Below, piece after piece: positions 8,985-18,141 of a DNA stretch of 64,000 bases. Every line of letters starts with the position of its first letter. Position 1 is the first letter of the stretch. The stretch spans positions 62,001 through 126,000 of the forward strand of contig NZ_QMBQ01000011.1 in assembly GCF_003289965.1 (NCBI RefSeq), written 5' to 3'. Made by a program: the position numbers and the translations under genes. This DNA comes from Mesorhizobium atlanticum (GTDB taxonomy: Bacteria > Pseudomonadota > Alphaproteobacteria > Rhizobiales > Rhizobiaceae). The notes under the pieces were generated by a model. The model did no database searches. It saw nothing but the letters and a program-made list of their open reading frames with translations, and was not told the DNA's origin.

Positions 8985-10061
8985 TCAAGGATGAGAGCGG
9001 CTCAAGCGGCCGCCGAGATTGTCGGCCTGCCGCGCGATCAGTTGCGGGCGGAAGACCTCGGTGAGTTGCGCGGCATTGTCGCCGGCCATCAGCCGCAGCA
9101 GGAACTCGCCCAGTCGGCGGCCGAGCACTTCGATGGGCTGATAGAGCGTGGTAACGGGAGGGGTGAAATAGGCACTGACGTTGATGTCGTCATAGGCGAT
9201 GACGTCGACATCCTCGCCGACCCCTAAGCCAAGCGCGTCAAGGGCCGACAGCACGCCGAGCGTGGTGGATTCGTTAACGCAGACCAGCGCCGTGGGCGGC
9301 TGCGGCAGGCCGCGCAGCGCAAGCGTGCTGTCGCGGCCGAAGCGCGTGGACAGATCGCCACCGGCAATCAGATCGAGCGACGGGTCGACCCCCGCCTCGC
9401 GAAAAGCCCGGACAAAACCGTCGATCCTGTCCAGCGCATAGGAGAAGCGCTGGTCGGCGTTGATCAGTGCGACGCGGCGGTGGCCGCCGGCAATCAGCCG
9501 CGCCGTGGCGGCATGGGCGGCCCATTCGTTGTCGACGTCGACATGGGCGTAAACGAGCGGTTCTCGGCAGCGACCGAGCGAGACGAAGGGGAAGCCAGAT
9601 TGCGTGAGCATTGCAATGCGCGCGTCTTCAGCCAACACGCCCGAGAAGATCAGCCCGTCGGCGAGCTTCTGATCGGCGACGCGGCGGGCGATCGCACAGG
9701 CATCGTCGAAAGAGCGATAGCCATGGACCGAAAGCTGGTAATCACTGCCGTCGAGCGCCTGGCTGATGCCGCTCAGGATCTGCGTGTATTCGACGCCGTC
9801 CCATTCGTAGCCGGCGGCCGAGGTGAGCGGCATCAGCACTGTCGCCTGATAGGTCTTGCCGGTGCGCAGCGCCATGCCGCGCGCATTGGCCTGGTAGCCC
9901 AGTTCCTTGGCAGCGGCGAGGATCGCCCCGCGGGTCTGCTCGGTGACCACCGGCGAGCCGCGCAGCGCCTTCGAGATCGTCCCTATGGAAAAGCCTGTAT
10001 GCGCCGCCAGCGTCTTGATGGTCGGCGAAAGCTGGCTCGCCGCGGTGCTGCCCTCTGCCAT
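8985..10061 (-). CDS. LacI-family transcriptional regulator
   Basis: This is a 358-residue repressor. The DNA-binding headpiece is at residues ~12-60 (TIKTLAAHTGFSIGTISKALRG with the hinge helix ANARGMALR), followed by a periplasmic-binding-protein-like sensor domain (DGLIFSG, FVSLGR, DVIAYDDINVSAYFTPPVTTLYQP). It is the promoter-proximal gene of the minus-strand operon, 17 bases before the binding protein. Two palindromes with the AAAACGTTTT core typical of LacI-family operators lie just upstream of its own start, so it probably represses itself and the whole operon until a sugar-like inducer appears. Confidence 0.92.
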   Translation of the reverse strand: MAEGSTAASQLSPTIKTLAAHTGFSIGTISKALRGSPVVTEQTRGAILAAAKELGYQANARGMALRTGKTYQATVLMPLTSAAGYEWDGVEYTQILSGISQALDGSDYQLSVHGYRSFDDACAIARRVADQKLADGLIFSGVLAEDARIAMLTQSGFPFVSLGRCREPLVYAHVDVDNEWAAHAATARLIAGGHRRVALINADQRFSYALDRIDGFVRAFREAGVDPSLDLIAGGDLSTRFGRDSTLALRGLPQPPTALVCVNESTTLGVLSALDALGLGVGEDVDVIAYDDINVSAYFTPPVTTLYQPIEVLGRRLGEFLLRLMAGDNAAQLTEVFRPQLIARQADNLGGRLSRSHP

Positions 10062-10100
10062 TGCGCCTAGTCTCCTCCCAAGAACGATTTACCGGCAAAT

Positions 10101-10133
10101 AAAAACGTTTTCAAGGAAAATAAAAACGTTTTT
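10101..10133. promoter_or_regulatory. Tandem LacI-type operators
   Basis: Two copies of AAAAACGTTTT lie at 10101-10112 and 10122-10133, each a palindrome centred on CG as in LacI/PurR-family operators. Their centres are 21 bp apart, i.e. two helical turns, so two dimers could bind the same DNA face. They lie 40-72 bases upstream of the LacI-family gene, and the flanks are much more AT-rich than the surrounding DNA, as expected for a promoter. The assignment to the adjacent regulator is inferred from position. Confidence 0.8.
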
Positions 10134-10168
10134 ACTACGAAGCGAACGCGATTTGCGGTGGCCGGTGC

Positions 10169-13100
10169 TTATCGCGCGCCGGACAACTCGGCTTGGAAGG
10201 CATCTTCCAGGACAGACAGGAGGTGGTCGGCGTTGGCTCGGGTGAAGATCATCGGCGGCCGCATCTTCAGCACGTTGTCGAACGGCCCTTCCGTGCCCAT
10301 CAGCACGCCTCGCGCCCGGACGCCGTCGCATATCTTCTTGGCCAATGCGGTTGCCGGTTCCTTGCTGCGGCGGTCGGTGACCAGCTCGATGCCGAGGAAC
10401 AGCCCCATGCCACGCACGTCGCCGATCGCCTCGTGGCGGGCCTGCATGTCCCGGAAACGCTGGATCAGGTAGTTGCCGATTTCGAGCGCGTTGCGGCGAA
10501 GGTCGCCTTGTTCGATCACGTCGAGCACCGCCAGCCCGGCGGCGCAGGACACCGGATTGCCGCCGAACGTGTTGAAATACTCCATGCCGTTGTTGAAGGA
10601 CGCCGCGACCTCACGCGTCGTCACCAGCGCCGCCATCGGATGGGCGTTGCCGATCGGCTTGCCCATGGTGACTATGTCGGGCACGACGCCTTGCGTCTCG
10701 AACGCCCACCAATGGCTGCCGACGCGGCCGAAGCCGACCTGAACCTCATCGGCCACGCACAGCCCGCCGGCTTCGCGCACCATGGCGTAGACTTCCTCGA
10801 GATAGCCTTCCGGCAGGAAGACCTGGCCGGCGACGCTGGGGATGGATTCCGCCATGAACAGTGCCGGGGCGCGACCCTGGCTGCGCATGGCGTCGATCTG
10901 TTCGGCGACGCTGGCGGCAAAGCGGCTGGCATGTTCTTCCACCGGCCAATCCCGAGGCGCGCGATAGCTGTCGGGGATGACCGCCTCGAAGACGTGCGGC
11001 TTGCGCCCCTTGCCGCCCTTGCGCTTGTATTTGTAGGGGCTGAGATCGATCAGTTCCTGGGTCGTGCCGTGATAGGCCCAGTCGAGCACGATGGCTTCCT
11101 CGCGGCCGGTGTGAGTGCGCGCCATGCGCAGCATCAGGCTGTTGGCCTCGCTGCCCGAGCAGGCGAAGGACGCCACGCAGAGCTCCGGCGGTAGGGTCGC
11201 CGTCAGGCGCTCGGCATAGGCGACGATGTTGTCGTGCAGGTAGCGCGTGTTGGTGTTGAGCTTGGCGGCCTGCCGGGCAATGGCCTCCACGACATGCGGA
11301 TGCGCGTGGCCGAGATGGCAGACATTGTTGAAACAGTCGAGATAGGCGCGGCCGCGGTCGTCGATCAGCCAGACGCCCTCGCCGCGCACGAACTTGATCG
11401 GCTCCGAATAGGAGATCGACAGGTTGGGGAGCATCGTGGCCTTGCGCGCCGCCACGATTTCGGCCCGGCTGCGGCCGGTCTGGGAGAAAGTCTCGGGCGG
11501 GATGCCGGCCAGCGCCGCCGCGTCGGGGAACAGTTCGCGCCATATTTCGAGGTAGCGCGCCTCGCCGACACCCAGTATCGCGCGTGCCGACAAGCCGGTA
11601 TCGGCCGAAATCTGCAGATGCAGATGCGGCGCCCAGCCGCCGTTTTCCCGATGCCCGCCCATCTCGCCGACGAGCGCGCCTGCGGCAAGTTGCTGGCCGG
11701 GTTTCAGCCGCGCCACCACCTCATGGGCGAGGTGCCCCCACAGAGTGACGAACGGTGGGCAGCCCTCGGGCTCGTGCAGCAGCGCCACGAGGCCGCCATA
11801 GCCGAGCGGGTCCTCCTCGACCTCGACGCTGTGAACCGTTGCGGCGAGTGGCGTATGGACGCTGGTGCCCGCCGGCATGAAGAGGTCGAGGCCGAGATGG
11901 CGGTCGCGCCGTCCGCCTTCGATGAAGCGCGACTTGAACATGTCACCGGAGTAGACGGTGCGCGCCTCGCCCCATGGTCCGATGCCGAGCGCGACGCCGG
12001 TTTCCTCTGCATGGGCGTCCCACCAGGCGGACGCCTTTTCGGGGTCGGCCGCGGCCGAGGCCACCGTCATCGGATTGGCAGCATCGCCATAGGGCACCAG
12101 CGCCTTGGCCAGAGTGGCCGGGTGCGGGTTGACGACCGGTGCCATGGTCTTGGCATTACGATCGATCCAGGCCGCGATGGCGGTTGCGCCGGGCATCGCA
12201 TCGAAACCGCAGGAATGGCGCAGGATCGCCGTGGCAAAACGCGGATTCATCGCACTCAGGCGCCGCAGCATGCGCCAGGCGGGCGCCTCGCTGATGGCCA
12301 GGTAGGGGTTGTCGCCGATGCGGCTGCTGCGCACGGCCGAAAGCGTCACGCTGATGACCAGCCGCGCCATAATGAGGTCGAACAACAGGTCGAGTTCATC
12401 CTCGCGCAACGGATAGCGGGCATGGAAACCGGCGGTCAGTTCGGCCGCAGCGCCGATCGGATCCGCCTGATCGAGAATCGCATAGGCGCAGGCCACCGCC
12501 ACCTCGGCGATCAGGACAGTATGCAAGGCGTCGCCGAAATCGATCATGCCGGCGACGTTTCCAGGCTGATCCGGGTCAACCAGAACGTTCCAGTCATTGG
12601 CATCGTTGTGGATCACCTGGGCGCGCAGCGTGGGCAATCGGGGAGCCACCTCGGCGTCGAAACGGTCGAGGAAGCGCTTGAGCAGGTCTCGGTCGCCGGC
12701 ATCGGCGACGTGGGCGAGGCGCGCGCGGGCCTCCCCGGTCCGACGGATGTCCCAGTCCAGCTCCCGCAGCGCGCCCGGGTGGATGAAGCCCTGCAGGGTG
12801 CGATCCATGCGGCCCAGCATCTGGCCGAGCGAATTGAGAAGCGCGGGGCTGCGTTCACTTTCGGCCAGGGGCCTGCCTGGAAGCCACGATACCATGCGCA
12901 GAGAATGGCGCTCCCCTGTGGGTGCCAGAGCGGACGCCAGCGCCGTGCCCGACGCTGCCTTGCGCAACCGCGGTAGCGAAAGCTCCGGCGCGACAGTCGC
13001 CAGATGGTCGAGCAGGGCGACCTGGAAAGCGCTCTCCAGACCGGGTTCGCTGGCGTTGATGATCTTGAATGTCCAGGTTCCGGTGCCCGAAGCCAGCCTG

Positions 13101-13222
13101 AAATTCTGGTCGCGCTCGCTGTCGAGAGGACTGAACTCGCCCTCCAGGCCGAAATGCTCCCTGGCCAGCAGAGCGGCCTGGTCGAGCGGGAAAGCGGGTG
13201 CGGGGTGGTGAAGATCGGTCAT
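10169..13222 (-). CDS. Fusion: APH-type kinase, M23 peptidase-like domain, class III aminotransferase
   Basis: This is a 1017-residue three-domain protein. Residues ~20-290 are an aminoglycoside-phosphotransferase-like kinase with the catalytic loop HNDANDWNVLV (~205) and metal motif MIDFGD. Residues ~400-540 are an M23/LysM-peptidase-like fold with HLGLDLFMPAGTSVHTP and HLHLQ, so its zinc ligands appear present. Residues ~590-1010 are a class III PLP aminotransferase with DEVQVGFGRVG and the Schiff-base lysine in TMGKPIGNAHP (~855). The aminotransferase part resembles the phospholyase/AGXT2L group acting on phosphorylated amino alcohols. Starts further upstream are possible, but ATG 13222 fits the domain boundary. 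It diverges from an Lrp regulator. The reaction is unproven; a kinase producing a phospho-amine that the PLP domain then eliminates is a reasonable inference. Confidence 0.85.
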   Translation of the reverse strand: MTDLHHPAPAFPLDQAALLAREHFGLEGEFSPLDSERDQNFRLASGTGTWTFKIINASEPGLESAFQVALLDHLATVAPELSLPRLRKAASGTALASALAPTGERHSLRMVSWLPGRPLAESERSPALLNSLGQMLGRMDRTLQGFIHPGALRELDWDIRRTGEARARLAHVADAGDRDLLKRFLDRFDAEVAPRLPTLRAQVIHNDANDWNVLVDPDQPGNVAGMIDFGDALHTVLIAEVAVACAYAILDQADPIGAAAELTAGFHARYPLREDELDLLFDLIMARLVISVTLSAVRSSRIGDNPYLAISEAPAWRMLRRLSAMNPRFATAILRHSCGFDAMPGATAIAAWIDRNAKTMAPVVNPHPATLAKALVPYGDAANPMTVASAAADPEKASAWWDAHAEETGVALGIGPWGEARTVYSGDMFKSRFIEGGRRDRHLGLDLFMPAGTSVHTPLAATVHSVEVEEDPLGYGGLVALLHEPEGCPPFVTLWGHLAHEVVARLKPGQQLAAGALVGEMGGHRENGGWAPHLHLQISADTGLSARAILGVGEARYLEIWRELFPDAAALAGIPPETFSQTGRSRAEIVAARKATMLPNLSISYSEPIKFVRGEGVWLIDDRGRAYLDCFNNVCHLGHAHPHVVEAIARQAAKLNTNTRYLHDNIVAYAERLTATLPPELCVASFACSGSEANSLMLRMARTHTGREEAIVLDWAYHGTTQELIDLSPYKYKRKGGKGRKPHVFEAVIPDSYRAPRDWPVEEHASRFAASVAEQIDAMRSQGRAPALFMAESIPSVAGQVFLPEGYLEEVYAMVREAGGLCVADEVQVGFGRVGSHWWAFETQGVVPDIVTMGKPIGNAHPMAALVTTREVAASFNNGMEYFNTFGGNPVSCAAGLAVLDVIEQGDLRRNALEIGNYLIQRFRDMQARHEAIGDVRGMGLFLGIELVTDRRSKEPATALAKKICDGVRARGVLMGTEGPFDNVLKMRPPMIFTRANADHLLSVLEDAFQAELSGAR

Positions 13223-13362
13223 CGGGTCCGCCGGTTGTCGGAAAATTGGCTGGTCGAGAAAATCGGTGGATAGTTTTGCATGCGCGTGCAAATCAGACAT
13301 CCGGCAAAGCGCCGGCCTGGCCGTCAGTCTGACGCGATCGGCCGGCATATTGCCGGCGCGCC

Positions 13363-13812
13363 ATGGAGCCAGCGGTGAAGCAGCCGGATGCAAAAGACCA
13401 GGAAATCCTCGCCATCCTGTCGAAGGAGGCGCGAATCCCGCTGAAAGCGCTGGCGGCGCGGGTCGGCCTTTCGCGCAGCGCCGCCAGCGAGCGGGTGGCG
13501 CAACTCGAGCGTGCCGGCGTGATCCGCGGCTACCGGGCCGATATTGGCCAGATGGACCGGGATGTTATCCGGGCCTTCCTGCTGGTGACGCTGGCACGCA
13601 CGCCGTCGATGAGCATCCTCGACAAGCTCGCCGGTTACGCCGAAGTCCGACGCGTCTCCTCGATCAGCGGCCAGCTCGACCTCGTCGTCGAGGTCGAGGT
13701 GCCGTCGATCGACCGGCTGAATAATCTGCGAGACAATATCGCCAACGGCCCAGCGGTGCAGGACCTGACGACGCTGATTGTGCTGCGCCGGGATATCGAC
13801 AGGGAGCAATGA
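13363..13812 (+). CDS. Lrp/AsnC-family transcriptional regulator
   Basis: This is a 149-residue regulator with an N-terminal winged helix-turn-helix (DQEILAILSKEARIPLKALAARVGLS, then SRSAASERVAQLERAGVIRGY) and a C-terminal RAM/AsnC ligand-binding domain (AEVRRVSSISGQLDLVVEVEV). The start is ATG; the 140-base gap to the fusion gene on the other strand is a divergent promoter region. Lrp-type regulators commonly control the gene they diverge from, so it probably regulates the aminotransferase fusion in response to an amine or amino acid. This is inferred from arrangement. Confidence 0.9.
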   Translation: MEPAVKQPDAKDQEILAILSKEARIPLKALAARVGLSRSAASERVAQLERAGVIRGYRADIGQMDRDVIRAFLLVTLARTPSMSILDKLAGYAEVRRVSSISGQLDLVVEVEVPSIDRLNNLRDNIANGPAVQDLTTLIVLRRDIDREQ

Positions 13813-14244
13813 GTGGGCGCTCGGTTCTGCTTTCGGATCAGTCCTCCGGAAGAACTGCAAGCCGCGCCATCACACTCATGGAGTACTACCAGCCGTCGGA
13901 GGTGGCAAAGCTGACCGACATATGGTGCGTTGCTGACCGGCAGCTTGGGGCCGGAAGCGGACTCACGGCTTTCCGGCTCACAACGAAGAAATCAGACGTT
14001 CAAACCTGCCAGGTTGGGGTCGTGAGCCAGAACGGTCATTTGTTTCCACATACGCCCAATGGCAGCTGATCCAGCCACGGTTGAGGCTGCGTCCCAATGT
14101 CATTCCGCGCAAATAAGCCGCGATTCGTGGGTGGCGACCGATTCTGGAGGGTTTGATCTGGAGCAAGTCGTTTCACACACGCGCGCGCTATCCTTTCGCC
14201 TGAGTTTGCCTCAGCGGAGGAGTCCAATCCGGACCGAGCTTGCT
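13813..14244. other. Intergenic region without a recognisable gene
   Basis: These 430 bases separate the Lrp regulator from the oxidoreductase. The short open frames here (for example 13809-14069) show no family pattern, and the frame of the downstream gene stays open back to 14059 without conserved sequence. I see no clear hairpin terminator. A GGAGG at 14216-14220 is rather far (about 24 bases) from the ATG at 14245. Confidence 0.5.
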
Positions 14245-15321
14245 ATGAAGTCTCTGCGCGTCGTTGTTCGCCACCATGGCGGACCTGAAGTTCTGGAGCT
14301 CGTGGAAGAAGACGCGCCCCATCCGGCATCGGGTGAGTTGCGGGTGCAAATAATCGCCGCTGGCGTCTCCTTCGCAGAGCTATTGATGCGGGAGGGGATC
14401 CATCCAGAAAAAACGACCCTGCCATTCACGCCAGGATGGGACATCGTGGGCATCGTAGACGAAGCCGGAGAGGGTGCGTCCCATGCAATGCTCGGTAAAC
14501 TGGTTGCGGCACTGCCCATTCACGGTGGCTACGCCCAGTTCATCTGCCTCCCTCAAGATGAGCTCACTTCGGTTCCGACTGGCGTTGATCCGGTCGAGGC
14601 AGTTAGCCTCGTGCTGAACTACGTCACGGCCTATCAGATGATGCATCGCCTTGGGCATCCGTCACCGGGTCAACGGGTTCTCATCCATGGCGCGGCCGGC
14701 GGAGTGGGCACGGCTCTGCTGCAACTCGGCGGGCTGGCAGGTTTAGAGATGTATGGGACTGCCTCTCTTTCAGATCATCAGATCGTGTCTGATCTCGGGG
14801 CCAGGCCGATCGACTACGAACGGGCCGACTTCGTCAAAGAGGTCCATCGCCTGACAAACGGTGGCGCGGATGTCGTCTTCGACGGGGTCGGGGAAGCCAA
14901 TGTCTGGCGGTCGTTTCGGGCTCTGAGGCCCGGTGGCCGCGTCATAGCCTACGGCTTCACTTCATTTCTGCAGAAGGGCCGATTGGCAGGAGGCTTACGC
15001 TATCGCCTACGCGGGATATTGCGACCTCTGTGGTACGCGGTCCGCGCTTTCGTCTCACCAGGCCGACGACGCATACTCCCCTACAGCATACAATATTTGA
15101 AGCGGTGGAGGCCCGCCTGGTTCCGCGAAGATCTCAGCGCCCTGCTGAAGCTGCTTCGCGACGGCAAAATCAAGCCGATGGTGGCCATGCGGATGCCATT
15201 GACCGAGGCTCGTCGCGCCCAGGAACTGCTCGGTCAGGGAGGCGTCAAGGGCAAGCTCGTGCTGATCTGCAATTCGCTGGCATCCCGACAAGGCATTGCT
15301 GAGCAAGAGCAGAGCCTTTGA
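14245..15321 (+). CDS. Zinc-independent MDR oxidoreductase (quinone reductase-like)
   Basis: This is a 358-residue medium-chain dehydrogenase/reductase of the quinone oxidoreductase type. The N-terminus (HHGGPEVLELVEEDAP) is the GroES-like domain, FAELLMREG and PFTPGWDIVG are the family substrate-side motifs, and GAAGGVGTALLQLGGLAG (about residues 151-168) binds NADPH. No structural or catalytic zinc cysteine cluster is visible. The frame is open for another 62 codons upstream, but alignment with the family starts at this ATG. It stands alone; its physiological substrate is unknown. Confidence 0.85.
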   Translation: MKSLRVVVRHHGGPEVLELVEEDAPHPASGELRVQIIAAGVSFAELLMREGIHPEKTTLPFTPGWDIVGIVDEAGEGASHAMLGKLVAALPIHGGYAQFICLPQDELTSVPTGVDPVEAVSLVLNYVTAYQMMHRLGHPSPGQRVLIHGAAGGVGTALLQLGGLAGLEMYGTASLSDHQIVSDLGARPIDYERADFVKEVHRLTNGGADVVFDGVGEANVWRSFRALRPGGRVIAYGFTSFLQKGRLAGGLRYRLRGILRPLWYAVRAFVSPGRRRILPYSIQYLKRWRPAWFREDLSALLKLLRDGKIKPMVAMRMPLTEARRAQELLGQGGVKGKLVLICNSLASRQGIAEQEQSL

Positions 15322-15497
15322 ACCATGAAGAGCCGCCGCCAGCGTCGGCCTTGGCCGTTTCAACGACCGCTTCAAGGCGCAAAGCTCCTATTCGACTTGG
15401 GGGAAGTGCGCCGGCTTCAATTCGCAACGCCGTTCAGCGGAGGAGGTTGGTTTCGGAAGCAATATCGAGCGACACTCTGGGTTTGGGCCATCGTCGG

Positions 15498-17513
15498 TCA
15501 TGCCTTCAGACCGGCAAGCGCTAGGCAGTCCATTAGTTTGTGGGCGTCCTTGGGTTCACAAAGCGCGAGCGTGTAGTCGGGCATCACATTGTTCAGATTC
15601 AGATCGGGTGCGACCACAGCTAAATGTTGAACAGCCTGCTTGGCTTCCTTCGCATTTCGGGAAGCTGCTGCGGATGCAGCCCAGACGATGCCCGCACGCA
15701 CGTGAGCTGGCTTCTTCAATGCTACAGTTTTGGCAAGGCTTAGTGCTTCCGCATGCTCGCCTCTGAGGAATCGGGCGCTCGCGATGCTGTTCTCCCACCA
15801 GTAGTTGACCGGGTAGCGCGGGTCGAGCTGAAGGGCGAGACCGCATGTCTCAATAGCCTCCTTCGTTCGCCCGAGCGCACCGAGATAGTCTCCCTTGTCG
15901 GCCAAGAGCAGTGAATTGTTGGGGTTAAGCGACATTCCAGCATCGCACGCGTACAGGGCCTCCTCCAGCCGACCGGCCTCCGCCAACGCAAACGCCAATG
16001 TCCAGTGAGCGCACTCGTCATATGGCGCAAGCTCAATTGCGTATCGGCAAAGATTCAGCGCCTTTTCGACCGAGATCGCGTCATGGGGAATTTCGTTTGC
16101 GGCGAGACGCGAAACAAAGACAGTGCCGCGAACCCTGTGAGCCATGGCGCAGTCAGGATCTTCGAACAGGGCGCGCTCGACGAGTTTCTCCGCGTCCGCA
16201 TTTCCTTGTGAAGTCATATCGTACAAACGTCCAACTGCTCGCCTAGCGAGTTCGGTCGGCTCGATATGCTCTTGCTTGTCCGATCTTTTACCGCGCCAAG
16301 CCGCCAGTTTGATCTGCGTATCGACGCACGTCGTGATGCTTCGGACGGTCTCGTTATATGGCGCAATTGTTCCGGCTTGATAGCAAGAAAACTTTTCTGA
16401 CCAGATGCACGTCCGCGAGACCGTGTCGACTAATTGCGCAATTATCAGGAAAGTGTGAGCATTCGCGTGGACGCTGCCGGTCAGGAGGTAGCGCACGCCC
16501 AGCTCACGAGCGATCGTATCATTTCGTGTGGAGCCGCCAATATATGCAGCGCTCAGAACGCGGGCGACGACATACAGTTCCCGGCAGCGTGACAGCGCGG
16601 AAATCAGCTGATCAGCGAGGACGTTCGCAAAGATCGCAGTCGCGTCCTCTTTAGCAAAACTTTCGAACGGCATCACCGCGATGGCTGTGTCTGGATTGAT
16701 ATTCCATTCCGTCGCTGGGAAGTTCGCTGACATCTCAAGCAAAGATCGACCGACGAGCCAGCACGCTGGCAAGTTTCCATTGTCACCAATGGAATCTATC
16801 AGCCGATTGAGATCTTCCGAGGGTTCAACGTCCAATTCAGACTTCAACAAATCGCGACACAGCTGGTATTGGCGGAGGGCGGCTTCCCGCTCACCGTGCG
16901 CAGCGAGAGCCTGGATAAGGGCCGCGTGGGAGTTTTCGCGCAGGCGGTCCAGATCGAGAAGCTGCCGTGCCCTTCGGATGCGGGCCTCTCCTGTTTCTAG
17001 ACGTAGGAGACGGTTATGGAGATCGATTGCGGCGCCAAGAAAGTGCTCCCGCGTTTCCCTAACCCAGTCATCGAACCCGCTGCTATCCGTAATCAGACCA
17101 TCAAGAAACGGCCCTCGATAGCGGGAAAGCGATTGGTCCCAGTCGGCGGGGTTGTGGCCTTCCTGCCCCCGGCGAATGGCGACGACATCGACACTTATTC
17201 TGGTTGCATCCAGGCTCAGTTCGTTCCGATCGGCGTGCAAAATGTCGGCGAAATCGCCAAGGTTTCGGCGCAAGCCATGCAAACACAGTCGAAGATTGCC
17301 GCGGGCATGTGCGTCGTCCATGTCACCCCAAAGAAGGGCGGCAATGCGTTCGCGTGGTAGGCGTTGACCATTATGGAGTGCAAGAAAAGTCAGAAGGGCC
17401 TGGGCCTTTCGACCGACGACCGTGACCTCATTGCCAGATGCCGCGTCTCGCAGTCGGAAACCACCAAGGGTTTCAAGATGCAAGGTGCGCGGTTCCCGGC
17501 CCATTTGCTCCAC
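15498..17513 (-). CDS. SARP/BTAD transcriptional regulator with TolB-like and TPR domains
   Basis: This is a 671-residue cytoplasmic regulator. Residues ~10-95 are an OmpR-type winged helix (LETLGGFRLRDAASG, LLTFLALHNGQRLPRERIAALLWGD), and ~100-245 a bacterial transcriptional activation domain (HFLGAAIDLHNRLLRLE, LRQYQLCRDLLKSELDVEPSEDLNRLID in two motifs). Residues ~270-420 resemble the TolB-like domain seen in adenylate-cyclase-linked proteins (IAVMPFESF, GVRYLLTGSVH), and the rest are TPR repeats (ALYACDAGMSLNPNNSLLLAD). The start may be GTG 17513 or ATG 17504; the latter follows GGAG by 3 bases. It diverges from a small secreted protein gene. The target and signal are unknown. Confidence 0.85.
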   Translation of the reverse strand: MEQMGREPRTLHLETLGGFRLRDAASGNEVTVVGRKAQALLTFLALHNGQRLPRERIAALLWGDMDDAHARGNLRLCLHGLRRNLGDFADILHADRNELSLDATRISVDVVAIRRGQEGHNPADWDQSLSRYRGPFLDGLITDSSGFDDWVRETREHFLGAAIDLHNRLLRLETGEARIRRARQLLDLDRLRENSHAALIQALAAHGEREAALRQYQLCRDLLKSELDVEPSEDLNRLIDSIGDNGNLPACWLVGRSLLEMSANFPATEWNINPDTAIAVMPFESFAKEDATAIFANVLADQLISALSRCRELYVVARVLSAAYIGGSTRNDTIARELGVRYLLTGSVHANAHTFLIIAQLVDTVSRTCIWSEKFSCYQAGTIAPYNETVRSITTCVDTQIKLAAWRGKRSDKQEHIEPTELARRAVGRLYDMTSQGNADAEKLVERALFEDPDCAMAHRVRGTVFVSRLAANEIPHDAISVEKALNLCRYAIELAPYDECAHWTLAFALAEAGRLEEALYACDAGMSLNPNNSLLLADKGDYLGALGRTKEAIETCGLALQLDPRYPVNYWWENSIASARFLRGEHAEALSLAKTVALKKPAHVRAGIVWAASAAASRNAKEAKQAVQHLAVVAPDLNLNNVMPDYTLALCEPKDAHKLMDCLALAGLKA

Positions 17514-17808
17514 TAAGCCTGCAATGTCGTGGAGTCAGGAGTACACGATTGGCCCCCTTCATTCACTCGAAAACTTACGGGGGATAATCCCGGCGCTAGG
17601 CCAATGGAACCAACAAACGCTCGCCTAACGGTGGCTCCCGTAGGCTCTGGCGTAGTCCACATCTTGAGAGCAAACAATGCTGCCGTTACCACCATCCTCC
17701 CTTCGCTTGGCGATGAAAGTGTGGGCGGTTCATTTGAAGGAGCGCTATGCTGGCAAGGGCCTCGTTAACTGCTCGCGGGTTGATAGCAGACCGGCTTCGC
17801 TTCGACAA

Positions 17809-18141
17809 ATGCGCAGCCGACTGCTGGGGGTCATGTTCTCAGCCATTCTAGTATGTCCCACTGCAGCCTCGGGGCACGACAGCTGGATATCCCGTCACAA
17901 GTTCCGTGATCCCTACTCGGGCGCGTGGTGTTGCAACGAACATGACTGCTCCCCACTCGACGAGACACGCGTTGTGGAAACTAAGGAAGGTTACGTCGTC
18001 GACCGCAAATTCTTCGTGCCAAGGGGTCGCGCCATGCCGAGTTACGATAGTCAGTACTGGGCCTGCTTCAACCCTGGCGGCTTGCATGGCCACGGTCCCA
18101 AACGGGATGTTCGATGCTTCTTCGTACCGATGAACATGTAA
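17809..18141 (+). CDS. Small secreted cysteine-containing protein, unknown function
   Basis: This is a 110-residue protein with a signal peptide (RLLGVMFSAILVCPTAASG) followed by a mature chain of about 88 residues. That chain has WCCNEHDCSPL, YWACFNP and VRCFFVP, so it has five cysteines plus histidines, suggesting disulphides or metal binding in the periplasm. I recognise it only as a conserved hypothetical type seen in rhizobia. I chose ATG 17809 because it precedes the signal peptide directly, although the frame is open to 17677. It lies divergently from the SARP-like regulator, which may control it. Confidence 0.7.
   Translation: MRSRLLGVMFSAILVCPTAASGHDSWISRHKFRDPYSGAWCCNEHDCSPLDETRVVETKEGYVVDRKFFVPRGRAMPSYDSQYWACFNPGGLHGHGPKRDVRCFFVPMNM

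Noticed and set aside
11234..12976. Plus-strand open frame of 580 codons over the kinase/aminotransferase fusion
   Set aside because: The translation is low-complexity (rich in R, H, G, D) and lies antisense to recognised catalytic motifs.
13809..14069. Possible 86-residue gene after the Lrp regulator
   Set aside because: There is no ribosome site, no recognisable pattern, and it overlaps the regulator stop only by chance of an ATGA.
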